Origin: CAVTSA01 sp963790575
GTDB taxonomy: Bacteria; Chloroflexota; Dormibacteria; Dormibacterales; Dormibacteraceae
Length of the DNA: 64,000 nt
Assembly: GCA_963790575.1 (NCBI GenBank)
Contig: CAWBPD010000042.1
Location: forward strand, 76,572-140,571
Direction of reading: 5' to 3'
In this document: piece by piece, positions 16,301 to 24,469 of the stretch
Layout of the letters: each line of letters begins with the position of its first letter
How positions within the stretch are numbered: the first letter of the stretch is position 1
Translations under genes and position numbers: made by a program
Notes under the pieces: model-generated
The model's input: only the letters and a program-made list of their open reading frames with translations
Database searches by the model: none
Told to the model about the DNA's origin: nothing

Positions 16301-18679
16301 CTAGCGGAGGCGCACCAGCGTGGCCCCCGCGCCGCCCTCCGACTGCGGCGCGTCCTCCACCGCCCCCACCAGAGGATGTCCCCGCAGGTGCTCCCGTACC
16401 GCCGCCTTCACCGCGCCCGTGCCGACGCCGTGGACGACCCGGATCCAGGGCGTTCCCGCCAGTGCCGCCGCATCAAGGTGGCGGTCAAGGTTCTCCACCG
16501 CCTCCAGCGCCCGCTGGCCGCGCAGGTCGATCTGCAGCGAAGGGGCCTCGCGCCCGGCGGCGTGGACCACCGCCGGCGGTGCCTCCGGCTCCGGCACCGG
16601 GCCGCCCTCGAGCCGCTGGAGATCTGCCACCGGGACCCGGGTGCGGAGCGCCCCCAGCTGCACGTCGGCCTCCCGACCGTCGGGCGTGATGGCGAGCAGC
16701 TGCCCGACCTGGTCCCATCGGCGCAGGCGCACCCGGTCACCGACCACAGGGGGGCCGGCGATCGGGTGCGGCGCCGGCTCCGGGCGGTGGCGGACGGTGC
16801 GCCGGCCGCTGGGCGCGAGGCGGTCCCCGACCCGCCGGGCCCGGGTCGCGAGGCGGGCCGCACCCCCGGTGTCCATCCGACCCCGGCGGGCGGCGTTACG
16901 GAGCTGTCGCAACTCCTGCTCCACCTCCGCCAGCTCGGCGCGGGCCCGCTGGCGGGTCTCCTCCAGGATCGCCTCCCGCCGGTCTTCGAGCCGAGCCCGC
17001 TCCTCCCCCAGCTCGGCCCGTTCCCGGTCCAGCTCGGCCCGCAGGTGCGCCGCCCGCTGCCGCTCGCGGCGGGCCCGGGACCGCTCCCGCTCGAGGTCGC
17101 CGAGCAGCCCTTCCAGGCGGACGCCGGCGCTGCCCTGATGCTCGCGCGCCTCGCGGATGATGTCCTGGTTGAGCCCGAGACGGCCCGCGATGGCGAGCGC
17201 GTTGCTGCGTCCCGGGACCCCGATCTCCAGCCGGTAGGTGGGGGAGAGCGTCGCCACGTCGAAGGCGACCGAGGCGTTGACGACGCCCGGAGACTCGTAC
17301 GCGAACGCCTTCAGGTCCGACTGATGCGTCGTGGCCACGGTCGGTACCTGGAGGTCGCGAAGGTGGCTCAGGATGGCCCGGGCGAGGGCCGATCCCTCGT
17401 CCGGGTCGGTGCCCGCCCCCAACTCGTCGAGCAAGCAGAGCTGGTTGGGTTCGGCGCCGGCGCGGGCGCCGCGGTCCACCGCGCGCAGCATCTCGATGAT
17501 CCGGACCAGGTGGGAGGAGAAGGTGCTCAAGCTCTGCTCGATGCTCTGCTCGTCCCCGATGTCGCAGAAGATGTCGTCCATGACCGCGACTTCGCTTTCC
17601 TCCTCGGCCGGGAGCCAGAGTCCGGACTGGGCGAGCAGGGTGAGCAGGCCGACCGTTTTCAAAGCGACCGTCTTGCCGCCTGTGTTGGGTCCGGTCACCA
17701 CGACCATGAACTGCTCCTGGTCGAGGTGGAAGTCGATCGGGACCACGTCCTTGCCGAGCAGCGGGTGCCGTGCCCCCTGGAGCACGATCCGGCGCTCGCG
17801 GTTGAGACGCGGACGCACCGCCCGCCAGGCGATCGCGATCCGGGCGCGGGCCAGGCGCGCGTCCAGCTCACCCAGGGCCTCCACCCCGTCGGTGAGCTCG
17901 GCCTGGTGCTGCCCCACGTCCTCGGAGGCCATGCGCAGCAGCCGCCCCACCTCAGCCCGCTCGTCCGCCTCCAGCGCCCGGAGACGGTTGTTCTGCTCCA
18001 CGATCGCGATCGGCTCGATGTAGACCGTGGCTCCGCTCGCCGACTGGTCGTGCACGATGCCGCGCACCTGGCTCTGCGCCTCGGCCCGTACCGGGACCAC
18101 GTAGCGGCCGCCGCGCATGGTGACGATCGGCTCCTGCAGCGCCGACCGATGCTCGGAGACGAGGGTGCGTAGCCGTTCCTGGAGCCGCTGGTTCTGCTGG
18201 CCCAGAGCCGCCCGCACCTGCGCCAGGCGCGGGCTGGCCGAGTCCCGCACCCGGGACTCGTCGTCGATCAGCCGCTCCAGCCGGCCTGCCACCTGGTCCA
18301 GGTCGGGGAGGCGCTCCTCCAGCCGGTGCAGCGTGGCCAGGCGCTCCGCGTCGAGGCCCGAAAGCAGGCCTCGGACCTCGGCCATCGAGCGCAGCGTGCT
18401 CAGCACATCGCCCAGCTGCTCCGGGGTCAGGACGCCACCGCGCGCCGCACGCGCGGCCGTCCGCCGTACGTCCCGAGCGCCTCCGACGCCCGCACGCGGC
18501 CGCTCCTCGAGCAAGACGTGGGCGTCGTCCGTCTCCTCCTGCAGGGCCTGCGCCGGCGCCAGCTCGCTGACCGGGCGCAGCGCCAGGATGCGCTCGCGAC
18601 CGACGGAGAACGAGGTGTGCTGAGCGACCGCCTCCAGGATCTTCGGATACTCGAGTGTCTCCAGGGTCGCTTCGCGCAT
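16301..18679 (-). CDS. mutS2: MutS2 family ATPase/endonuclease
   Basis: 792 residues, full length for MutS2. Core and clamp regions come first (MREATLETLEYPKILEAVAQHTSFSVGRE), then the ABC-type ATPase with Walker A GPNTGGKTVALKTVGLL (about 326) and LLDELGAGTDPDEGSALA, a long Arg/Glu coiled coil, a KOW-like segment and a C-terminal Smr nuclease domain (IDLRGQRALEAVENLDRHLDAA ... IVHGVGTGAVKAAVREHLRGH). MutS2 suppresses homologous recombination or rescues collided ribosomes, depending on species. Its presence argues mildly against a typical actinobacterial host. It shares a divergent promoter region with the aminotransferase gene. Confidence 0.95.
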   Translation of the reverse strand: MREATLETLEYPKILEAVAQHTSFSVGRERILALRPVSELAPAQALQEETDDAHVLLEERPRAGVGGARDVRRTAARAARGGVLTPEQLGDVLSTLRSMAEVRGLLSGLDAERLATLHRLEERLPDLDQVAGRLERLIDDESRVRDSASPRLAQVRAALGQQNQRLQERLRTLVSEHRSALQEPIVTMRGGRYVVPVRAEAQSQVRGIVHDQSASGATVYIEPIAIVEQNNRLRALEADERAEVGRLLRMASEDVGQHQAELTDGVEALGELDARLARARIAIAWRAVRPRLNRERRIVLQGARHPLLGKDVVPIDFHLDQEQFMVVVTGPNTGGKTVALKTVGLLTLLAQSGLWLPAEEESEVAVMDDIFCDIGDEQSIEQSLSTFSSHLVRIIEMLRAVDRGARAGAEPNQLCLLDELGAGTDPDEGSALARAILSHLRDLQVPTVATTHQSDLKAFAYESPGVVNASVAFDVATLSPTYRLEIGVPGRSNALAIAGRLGLNQDIIREAREHQGSAGVRLEGLLGDLERERSRARRERQRAAHLRAELDRERAELGEERARLEDRREAILEETRQRARAELAEVEQELRQLRNAARRGRMDTGGAARLATRARRVGDRLAPSGRRTVRHRPEPAPHPIAGPPVVGDRVRLRRWDQVGQLLAITPDGREADVQLGALRTRVPVADLQRLEGGPVPEPEAPPAVVHAAGREAPSLQIDLRGQRALEAVENLDRHLDAAALAGTPWIRVVHGVGTGAVKAAVREHLRGHPLVGAVEDAPQSEGGAGATLVRLR

Positions 18680-18737
18680 CGGCGTCTGGTGACGCTACCA
18701 GCGGGCCCGGCGCGGCGGTCCGCTACCCTGAGCCAGG

Positions 18738-19916
18738 ATGTCGGCCGAGCTCCTGGTCACGCGTATGCGCGACTTCACCACCACCATCTTTTCCGAGATG
18801 ACGGCGGTCGCGCAGCGCACGGGCGCGGTCAACCTGGGCCAGGGATTTCCGGACGAGGACGGTCCGCCCCAGATGCTGGCCGCGGCCGCCGCGGCGCTGC
18901 ACCAGGGGTTCAACCAGTACCCGCCGCTGGCCGGACTGCCGGCGCTGCGCGAGGCGGTGACCCTGCAGCGAGAGCGGCGCTACGGCCTTCACTACGATCC
19001 TGAGGGGGAGATCCTGATCACGGTGGGAGCCACCGAAGGGGTGTCGGCGGCGATCCTCGCGCTCGTGCAGCCGAGTGACGAGGTCGTCCTCTTCCAGCCC
19101 TACTACGACTCCTACGTCGCCGCCATCGCGCTGGCCGGCGCCCGCCGGGTCCCGGTCCTGCTGCGTCCGGAGGCACCGGGCGGACGCTTCACGTTCGACC
19201 CCGATGAGCTCCGCCGCGCGGTCACCCCGCGCACGCGCCTGCTGCTGCTCAACTCGCCGCACAACCCGACCGGGACCGTCCTCACCCGCGATGAGCTGCG
19301 CCTGATCGCGGAGCTGGCGGTCGAGCGGGACCTGCTCGTCGTCACCGACGAGGTCTACGAGTACCTGACCTATGACGGCACCCGCCATCTCCCGATCGCT
19401 ACCTTCCCCGGGATGCGGGAGCGTACGGTCTCCATCTCCTCGGCCGGGAAGACGTTCAGCGCCACCGGCTGGAAGGTGGGTTGGGTGCTGGCGCCGTCCG
19501 AGCTGATCACCGCCGTGCGAACCGTGAAACAGTTCCTGACCTTCGCGGTCAACGGTGTCTTTCAGCGGGCGGTGGCGTTCGCGCTCCAGCAGGAGCTCGA
19601 CTGGGTGGACGGCCTCCGCGCGCGGCTGCAGCTGCGGCGTGACGAGCTGGCGGCGGGGCTTCGTGACGCCGGCTTCCTGGTGCATCCCGGGCAGTCCACT
19701 TACTTTCTGCAGGCCGATGTGCGGCCCCTGGGTCAGGCGGACGCGAGGGATTTCGCGTTCCGGCTCATCGAGGAGGCCGGCGTGGTCGGAATCCCGAGCC
19801 AGGTCTTCTACGACGCCAAGGCTGCCGGCCGCCCCTACCTTCGCTTCGCCTTCTGCAAGCGCGAGGAGGTGATCGCAGACGTGGTGCGGCGACTGCGCGA
19901 CTACGCCGCACGCTGA
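18738..19916 (+). CDS. PLP-dependent class I/II aminotransferase
   Basis: A 392-residue fold-type I aminotransferase. NLGQGFPDEDGPPQM at the N terminus, LNSPHNPTGTVLTRDEL, DEVYEYLTYDG and the PLP Lys in SSAGKTFSATGWKVGW (about 239) match the kynurenine/methionine aminotransferase (YbdL-like) subgroup rather than aspartate aminotransferase. It interconverts amino acids and 2-oxo acids; the exact substrate is not resolved. A TACCCT hexamer eight bases before ATG suggests a leaderless start. It is followed 31 bases later by a decarboxylating dehydrogenase and may be cotranscribed with it. Confidence 0.9.
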   Translation: MSAELLVTRMRDFTTTIFSEMTAVAQRTGAVNLGQGFPDEDGPPQMLAAAAAALHQGFNQYPPLAGLPALREAVTLQRERRYGLHYDPEGEILITVGATEGVSAAILALVQPSDEVVLFQPYYDSYVAAIALAGARRVPVLLRPEAPGGRFTFDPDELRRAVTPRTRLLLLNSPHNPTGTVLTRDELRLIAELAVERDLLVVTDEVYEYLTYDGTRHLPIATFPGMRERTVSISSAGKTFSATGWKVGWVLAPSELITAVRTVKQFLTFAVNGVFQRAVAFALQQELDWVDGLRARLQLRRDELAAGLRDAGFLVHPGQSTYFLQADVRPLGQADARDFAFRLIEEAGVVGIPSQVFYDAKAAGRPYLRFAFCKREEVIADVVRRLRDYAAR

Positions 19917-19947
19917 GCACCGCTCAGGACGGAGGAGGAGAGAGACG

Positions 19948-20976
19948 ATGACCAGGTACATCGCGGTCGTTCCGGGCGACCTGGTGGGTCAGGAGGTGAT
20001 CCCGGAGGCGCAAGCCGTCCTCGAGCACCTGGGCCTCGACTACGCCTACGAGACGTTCGAGGTGGGGGCGGCCCCGGTGCTGCGCGGAGAGCCGGCGATG
20101 TCCGACCAGACGTTCCAAGAGGTCTCGGAGGCGGACGCCATCCTGTTCGGCGCCATCGGGGACCCCCGCGTCCCTGACGTCGGGTACGCGGCGCACGTCC
20201 TGCTCAAGCTGCGCTTCGAGCTGGATCTGTTCGTGAACCTGCGTCCGGCCCGTCTCTACGCGCCGCATCTCTCGCCGCTCAAGGATGCCCAGCGGGGAAA
20301 GGTGGATCTCCTGGTCGTGCGCGAGAACACTGAGGGCGCCTACATCGGGATGGGGGGACGATTCAAGCGCGGGACCGAGGCGGAGGTCGCGATCCAGGAG
20401 GACCTCAACACCTACGCCGGGATCACCCGCATCATCGAGTACGCGTTCACGCGGGCCCGCGAGCGGCTGACGATGGTCGACAAGTCCAACGCGCTCGCCT
20501 TCGCGGGCGGTCTCTGGCAGGACCGCTGGCACGCGCTTCGGGCCCAGCACCCACACATCGAGACACGCCACCTCTACGCGGACGCGGCGGCGATGGAACT
20601 GGTGCGGGACCCCAGTCAGTTCGAGGTCATCGTCACCGGCAACCTGTTCGGTGACCTCCTGAGCGACCTCACCGCCGCCCTGGTCGGGGGCATGGGCGTG
20701 GCGCCGTCGGCGAACATCAACCCGGAGACCGGCCGGGGACTGTTCGAGCCGATCCACGGCAGCGCGCCCAACCTCGCGGGCCAGGGGGTGGTCAACCCGA
20801 TCGGCGCCATCCTCACCGCCGGGATGCTGGCCGAGCACCTGGGGGACGCCGACGCGGCCGCGGCGATCGAGCGGGCGGTCGCGGGCGCGATCGCGGAGGG
20901 CGAGACGACCCGCGACCTGGGCGGGGGGCTGACCACCAAGGAGGCGGGGGCGGCGATCCGGCGCCGCCTCGGCTGA
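19948..20976 (+). CDS. isocitrate/isopropylmalate dehydrogenase family protein
   Basis: A 342-residue beta-decarboxylating dehydrogenase. Substrate and metal residues are visible in LFVNLRPARLY, VVRENTEGAYIGMGG and GNLFGDLLSDLTAALVGGMGVAPSANI, and the coenzyme loop in FEPIHGSAPNLAGQGVVNPIGAIL. The family covers 3-isopropylmalate, isocitrate and tartrate/D-malate dehydrogenases, and sequence reading alone does not settle which; no leuCD neighbours are seen, so LeuB is not assumed. GAGGAGG precedes the ATG. The stop codon lies in the loop of a 13-bp hairpin. Confidence 0.9.
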   Translation: MTRYIAVVPGDLVGQEVIPEAQAVLEHLGLDYAYETFEVGAAPVLRGEPAMSDQTFQEVSEADAILFGAIGDPRVPDVGYAAHVLLKLRFELDLFVNLRPARLYAPHLSPLKDAQRGKVDLLVVRENTEGAYIGMGGRFKRGTEAEVAIQEDLNTYAGITRIIEYAFTRARERLTMVDKSNALAFAGGLWQDRWHALRAQHPHIETRHLYADAAAMELVRDPSQFEVIVTGNLFGDLLSDLTAALVGGMGVAPSANINPETGRGLFEPIHGSAPNLAGQGVVNPIGAILTAGMLAEHLGDADAAAAIERAVAGAIAEGETTRDLGGGLTTKEAGAAIRRRLG

Positions 20977-20987
20977 GGCGGCGCCGG
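20958..20987. terminator. 13-bp perfect hairpin, likely bidirectional terminator
   Basis: CCGGCGCCGCCTC, loop GGCT, GAGGCGGCGCCGG: a perfect 13-bp stem at the convergent end of the dehydrogenase (+) and DUF2089 (-) genes. The dehydrogenase stop codon spans the loop and the start of the right arm. No U-tract flanks it on either side. Confidence 0.65.
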
Positions 20988-20997
20988 ACGAGGCGGG

Positions 20998-21384
20998 TCA
21001 GCCCAGCTCGCGCAGCGCCTGCTCGACGCCGATCTCGCCCCGAGCGAGACGGGCCAGCAGGGTGAGCGGAGGGCGGGTGCGCACCTCGGGCGGCGGCGCG
21101 GCGAGGCCCAGCTTCCCGAGCAGGGTGTCGAACCGAGCCCGCGCCGTGGGGTAGCTGACTCCGAGGTGCCGCTCCAGTTCCTTCATGTTGCCGCGCGACT
21201 GCAGGAACACCCGCAGCGTCTCCCGGTCGTCGGCGCCCAGCGCGCAGAAGTCGCAGGAGGCGAAGTCGCCCGAGAGCTCGGTCCCGCAACGGTGACAGGT
21301 GAGCCGGGTCAACGCCAGGCGGTCGCCGCAGACGGGACAGTCGCGGGGGGCCTGACGCGGTTCCCTTGCTGCCTGGTAGCTCAT
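20998..21384 (-). CDS. DUF2089-family zinc-ribbon protein
   Basis: A 128-residue probable regulator. The N-terminal zinc ribbon has CPVCGDRL and CHRCGTEL (two CxxC pairs) and is followed by CDFCALGADDRETLRVFLQSRGNMKELERHLGVSYPTARARFDTLLGKLG, a helix-turn-helix-like region typical of DUF2089. It lies 11 bases downstream of the 21395-22270 gene in the same direction; DUF2089 genes commonly neighbour toastrack/DUF4097-like proteins, supporting a regulator-effector pair. No experimental role is known to me. Confidence 0.85.
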   Translation of the reverse strand: MSYQAAREPRQAPRDCPVCGDRLALTRLTCHRCGTELSGDFASCDFCALGADDRETLRVFLQSRGNMKELERHLGVSYPTARARFDTLLGKLGLAAPPPEVRTRPPLTLLARLARGEIGVEQALRELG

Positions 21385-21394
21385 GTCGGGCCCG

Positions 21395-22270
21395 TCACTC
21401 CTGCGTGATGCGCACCGAGCCCATGGTCGACTCCACCTCGAGGCGCGCCTCGCCGGCGCCGACGGTGACCTCGCGGGTGCCACCGCCCATCACGAAGTCG
21501 TCGACGCGGCCGGTGCCCTCGCCCGGCAGGCTCACGTACCCCAAAGTGGAGTGCGTGACGATGCGCACGCTGGACCCGGGGCGGAGGACGATGTGGGTCG
21601 ACCCCGCCTCGCACCGCAGGCGGGAAGTCCCCTTGTTGATCGCGCCCACGATGGTCAGGCTGCCCGCCTGCACCGTGAGGTCGAACGGCCCCTGCGACCC
21701 CTCGACCGACAGCGATCCGGCCTGAATGTCGCCCGAGATGGGACCGGTCACGCCCTCCACCTGCACGCTCGCGGCCTGCGCCTGCAGCGTGAGCGGCAGG
21801 TCCGGACGCATGCGCACGTTGAGGCGCGCGTTGCGGTAGCGGCCCCACTGGCCCTGCACCCGGCTGAAGTTGAAGCCGCCCTCCTCATCGAAGTCGCTGT
21901 GGATGACGAGCTCGTGCGGCATCCGCTCCGCCCGATGCGGCCCCTCGGCCACCGCTTCCAGGACCTCCCGGTCGCCGGTGATGCGCGTCGCGCCCAGGTT
22001 GCGGACGACGCGGATGCGCTCCAGCGGGCTGGCCGACAGCCCGCCCGGCGGTGGCGGCGTCTCCGCCCGCGTCGCGCCACCCTCGCCCACGGGTTCAAAC
22101 GGCGGCGTCTCACCCGGCGCGGGAGGTGGGGGAGGCGGCCCGCCCGGCGACGGCGGCACCGGGGGTGGCGGCGGCTGAGCGCCAAGCCGGTCCAGCTGCT
22201 CCGCCGCCTCCTCCGGCGAAAGCTCCCCCGATGCCACCCGCTGCAGTATCGTGCGTCGATCTTCACTCAT
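21395..22270 (-). CDS. SHOCT-like/DUF4097-type beta-repeat protein with Pro-rich linker
   Basis: A 291-residue protein. Residues 1-30 (MSEDRRTILQRVASGELSPEEAAEQLDRLG) resemble the short helical SHOCT-like motif; a Pro/Gly-rich linker (about 31-75) follows; the rest is a repetitive beta-rich toastrack domain with alternating Val/Gly strands (VQVEGVTGPISGDIQAGSLSVEGSQGPFDL...). No signal peptide or membrane helix is seen. It is probably cotranscribed with the DUF2089 gene and may be stress-related, as in other bacteria with this pairing. The ATG is leaderless-like: a -10 TCTAAT ends seven bases before it and no SD is present. Confidence 0.8.
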   Translation of the reverse strand: MSEDRRTILQRVASGELSPEEAAEQLDRLGAQPPPPPVPPSPGGPPPPPPAPGETPPFEPVGEGGATRAETPPPPGGLSASPLERIRVVRNLGATRITGDREVLEAVAEGPHRAERMPHELVIHSDFDEEGGFNFSRVQGQWGRYRNARLNVRMRPDLPLTLQAQAASVQVEGVTGPISGDIQAGSLSVEGSQGPFDLTVQAGSLTIVGAINKGTSRLRCEAGSTHIVLRPGSSVRIVTHSTLGYVSLPGEGTGRVDDFVMGGGTREVTVGAGEARLEVESTMGSVRITQE

Positions 22271-22277
22271 GTTACAA

Positions 22278-22306
22278 ATTAGAAACCAATCTTCCCAATC
22301 TGTCAA
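22278..22306 (-). promoter_or_regulatory. sigma70-type promoter for the DUF4097-like gene
   Basis: On the minus strand TTGACA (22301-22306) and TCTAAT (22278-22283) are separated by 17 bases. The -10 box ends seven bases before the ATG at 22270, so transcription should start at or next to the A of ATG. The segment is conspicuously A+T-rich for this genome. Confidence 0.7.
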
Positions 22307-22370
22307 CCCACTGGTCCCAATCACTCGCGCAGCCCACGTCGGCAGGCGCCGGCGGCGGCCCCATAAGGGA

Positions 22371-22428
22371 ACATTGCCGGCGATGTCACCCCATCCTGGC
22401 CCGGATAAGGTTGCAACGCCGGCAATGT
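22371..22428. repeat. intergenic hairpin repeat, ATAAGG family, copy B
   Basis: Perfect 11-bp arms ACATTGCCGGC (22371-22381) and GCCGGCAATGT (22418-22428) with the internal motif CCGGATAAGGTTGCA (22401-22415) ending two bases before the right arm. This is the most regular member of the family; copies A and C are at 1722-1784 and 36367-36420. It lies in a 588-base gap between divergent genes, upstream of the promoter at 22278. Confidence 0.75.
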
Positions 22429-22451
22429 GACGCCACTCCTCGCGCACGCAG

Positions 22452-22834
22452 CGCCCGTTGCCCCCCGCGGCCCACCTCTGAGCTCCCGTAGGAACCCGGT
22501 GGTTACGCACTAGCGGGCACTAGCTCGGGCGCCAGCCCGAAGCGAGCCAGGACGAGCTCACGGGGGGCCCCAAGTGCGGACCCGGCAGGGCTCGGCGGCA
22601 AGCGCCGCCGGGGGGGCGCGGGGGGCGCCAGCCCTCCCGAGAAAAACAAATCGCAGCCGCACAACGACCACCCTCGGTACCTACGCCCCCGTGCGCGAAG
22701 CGCTCGGACGCCAGTCCGACGTCGCTCGAAGTCCCTCCGTGCGCGAAGCGCTGGGGCGCCAGCCCCAAGTCTGCTGACCTCCGCCGCGCCGCGAAGCCCT
22801 CGGGCGCCAGCCCGAAGTCGTCCGGAGGTCCGCC
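22452..22834. repeat. about 380-bp dispersed intergenic repeat, copy 1
   Basis: Near-copy, in opposite orientation, of 28583-28931. Shared blocks include GTAGGAACCCGGTGGTTACG, a CGGCGGC-AAGC-GCCGCCG hairpin (22593-22610) and ACAAATCGCAGCC. It carries repeated hairpins of the form N6-GCCA-N6: TCGGGC/GCCCGA (22525-22540), GGGGGC/GCCCTC (22621-22636), TCGGAC/GTCCGA (22704-22719), TGGGGC/GCCCCA (22752-22767) and TCGGGC/GCCCGA (22800-22815). The loop is constant while stems change in a pairing-preserving way. Together with copy B it fills the gap before the phosphoesterase gene; no protein-coding gene is evident. Confidence 0.75.
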
Positions 22835-22858
22835 GGCCCGCCAGGGACAATGGTCCCA

Positions 22859-23491
22859 ATGCACCGCCTCGGCGTCGTCGCCGACACCCACTGCCCCGAG
22901 TTCCTGGACCGCCTGCCCGCCGCCCTCGCCCCCGCCCTGGCCGGCGTCGACCTCATCCTCCACGCCGGCGACGTGGGCGGCGAGGGGGGCGGCGAGACCC
23001 TGCGCGAGCTGGGTCGGATCGCTCCCGTGGTTGCCGTTCGGGGAGACCACGATGACGCCATGCAAGACCTGCCCACGACGCGCGAGTTCCTCTTCGCCGG
23101 GACGCGCATCGGGCTCGTGCACGGCAACCACGGGCACCTCTACGAAGAACCGCTGACCTTCTTGGGCACCATCTCGCTGGGGCTGGTGGGCCCTCTGCCC
23201 GGCCACGCCGCCTGGCTTCGCGCGCAGTTCCCCAATGCCGATCTGGTGGTCTCCGGCCACACCCACCGGCCGATGTTCGACACCACCGCCAGGCCGGTTC
23301 TCTTCAACCCCGGTCCCGTCTACGTGGTGGACGAAACGGCCGTCCGGAGACGGTTGGATCGGGGCCCGGGATGGTTCGAGTGGTCCTGGCTTCAGGTCGC
23401 CCGCCATCGGATCGGCCGGCAGCGTCCGGCGGTCGGAACCGTCGAGCTCGACGGGAACCGGATCGAGGCCCGCGTCGTACCCGTGGATTGA
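22859..23491 (+). CDS. YfcE/MJ0936-type metallophosphoesterase
   Basis: A 210-residue calcineurin-like phosphoesterase. The metal-binding motifs appear in order: VVADTHC, LILHAGDVGG, VRGDHDD, LVHGNHGH and VSGHTHRPM. Such enzymes hydrolyse phosphodiesters in vitro, but the in vivo substrate is unknown. ATG 22859 places the first motif at residue 8 as in homologues; ATG 22850 would add three residues. The gene begins right after the large repeat and no SD is obvious. Confidence 0.88.
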   Translation: MHRLGVVADTHCPEFLDRLPAALAPALAGVDLILHAGDVGGEGGGETLRELGRIAPVVAVRGDHDDAMQDLPTTREFLFAGTRIGLVHGNHGHLYEEPLTFLGTISLGLVGPLPGHAAWLRAQFPNADLVVSGHTHRPMFDTTARPVLFNPGPVYVVDETAVRRRLDRGPGWFEWSWLQVARHRIGRQRPAVGTVELDGNRIEARVVPVD

Positions 23492-23526
23492 GCGACGCCG
23501 AACTTTGGTACAAACCATCTGACCCC

Positions 23527-24414
23527 ATGCCAGCCACCAAAGACTTCTACGAGACACTGGGGGTCTCGCGGACCGCGACCCAGAAGGAGATCCAGAGCGC
23601 TTTCCGGCGCCTGGCGCGTCAATATCACCCCGACGTGCGCCCCGGCGACAAAGAGGCCGAGGAGATGTTCAAGCGGGTCTCGCAGGCGCACGCCGTGCTC
23701 TCCGACCCCGAAAAGCGCAAGCTCTACGACCGCTACGGCGAGCAGTGGCAGCAGGCGGGAGCGGCGGGTGCTCCGACCGGCGGCCCTGGCGGCACCACCT
23801 ATCAGACCGTCGACTTCGATCCTGAGGACCTGCGCGACGTGTTCCGGAACTTCAACGTCGGCCAGGCCGGTGGTTCCTCGTCGTTCGCCGACCTGTTCGG
23901 AAGCATGTTCAACCGCAACAGCGGAGGCAACCCGCGCACGCCCCGCACGCTCGACCAGGAGGTCGATCTCTCGATCAGCTTCCACGAGTCCTACGCCGGA
24001 ACCCACCGGCGGGTCCAGGCGCCGGATGGCCGCTCGCTGGAGCTGACGGTGCCGCCGGGCGTCGCGGACGGGACCATCCTGCGGGCGCCCGGGGTGCGGG
24101 CCCGCGTCCGCATCCGTCCCGACCAGCAGTTCCTGCGCGAGGGTCGCGACGTCCGGGTCGTGGTCCCGGTCCCACTGGCCACCGCGCTGCTCGGTGGGGA
24201 GGTCGACGTGCCGACTCCGAAGGGCACGCACGTGCAGCTGCGGATTCCGCGCGAGACGCAGAACGGCAAGCGCCTGCGGCTGCGTGGCCTGGGCATGCCG
24301 GCGGCCAAGCAAGGCGGAGCGGGAGACCTGATCGCGGAGGTCGACGTGCGTCTCCCGGTCCCACTCGACGAGCGCACGCGCCGGTTCGCGGAGACGCTGC
24401 TCCAAGGGACCTGA
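23527..24414 (+). CDS. DnaJ/CbpA-type co-chaperone
   Basis: A 295-residue J-domain protein: J domain at 6-70 with HPD at 34-36 (KEIQSAFRRLARQYHPDVRPGDKEAEEMF), a G/F-like linker (GSMFNRNSGG) and two DnaJ C-terminal beta domains (DLSISFHESYAGTHRRV..., VPVPLATALLGGEVDVPTPKG). The Cys-rich zinc-finger is absent, so this is the CbpA class. It stimulates DnaK ATPase and presents clients. Start ATG 23527 immediately precedes KDFYETLGVSRTAT. No dnaK/grpE neighbours are present. Confidence 0.92.
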   Translation: MPATKDFYETLGVSRTATQKEIQSAFRRLARQYHPDVRPGDKEAEEMFKRVSQAHAVLSDPEKRKLYDRYGEQWQQAGAAGAPTGGPGGTTYQTVDFDPEDLRDVFRNFNVGQAGGSSSFADLFGSMFNRNSGGNPRTPRTLDQEVDLSISFHESYAGTHRRVQAPDGRSLELTVPPGVADGTILRAPGVRARVRIRPDQQFLREGRDVRVVVPVPLATALLGGEVDVPTPKGTHVQLRIPRETQNGKRLRLRGLGMPAAKQGGAGDLIAEVDVRLPVPLDERTRRFAETLLQGT

Positions 24415-24469
24415 CGCAGAGCGCCGTTTGGCGGCGCCCGCCGGAACCGCCACCCAGTAGCCTCAGCCG

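Noticed and set aside
22574..22777. Similar peptides encoded by the two large repeats (22574-22777 plus; 28559-28879 minus)
   Set aside because: The shared residues follow from the DNA repeat itself; the conserved features are palindromes rather than codon positions, so a protein family is not the preferred reading.
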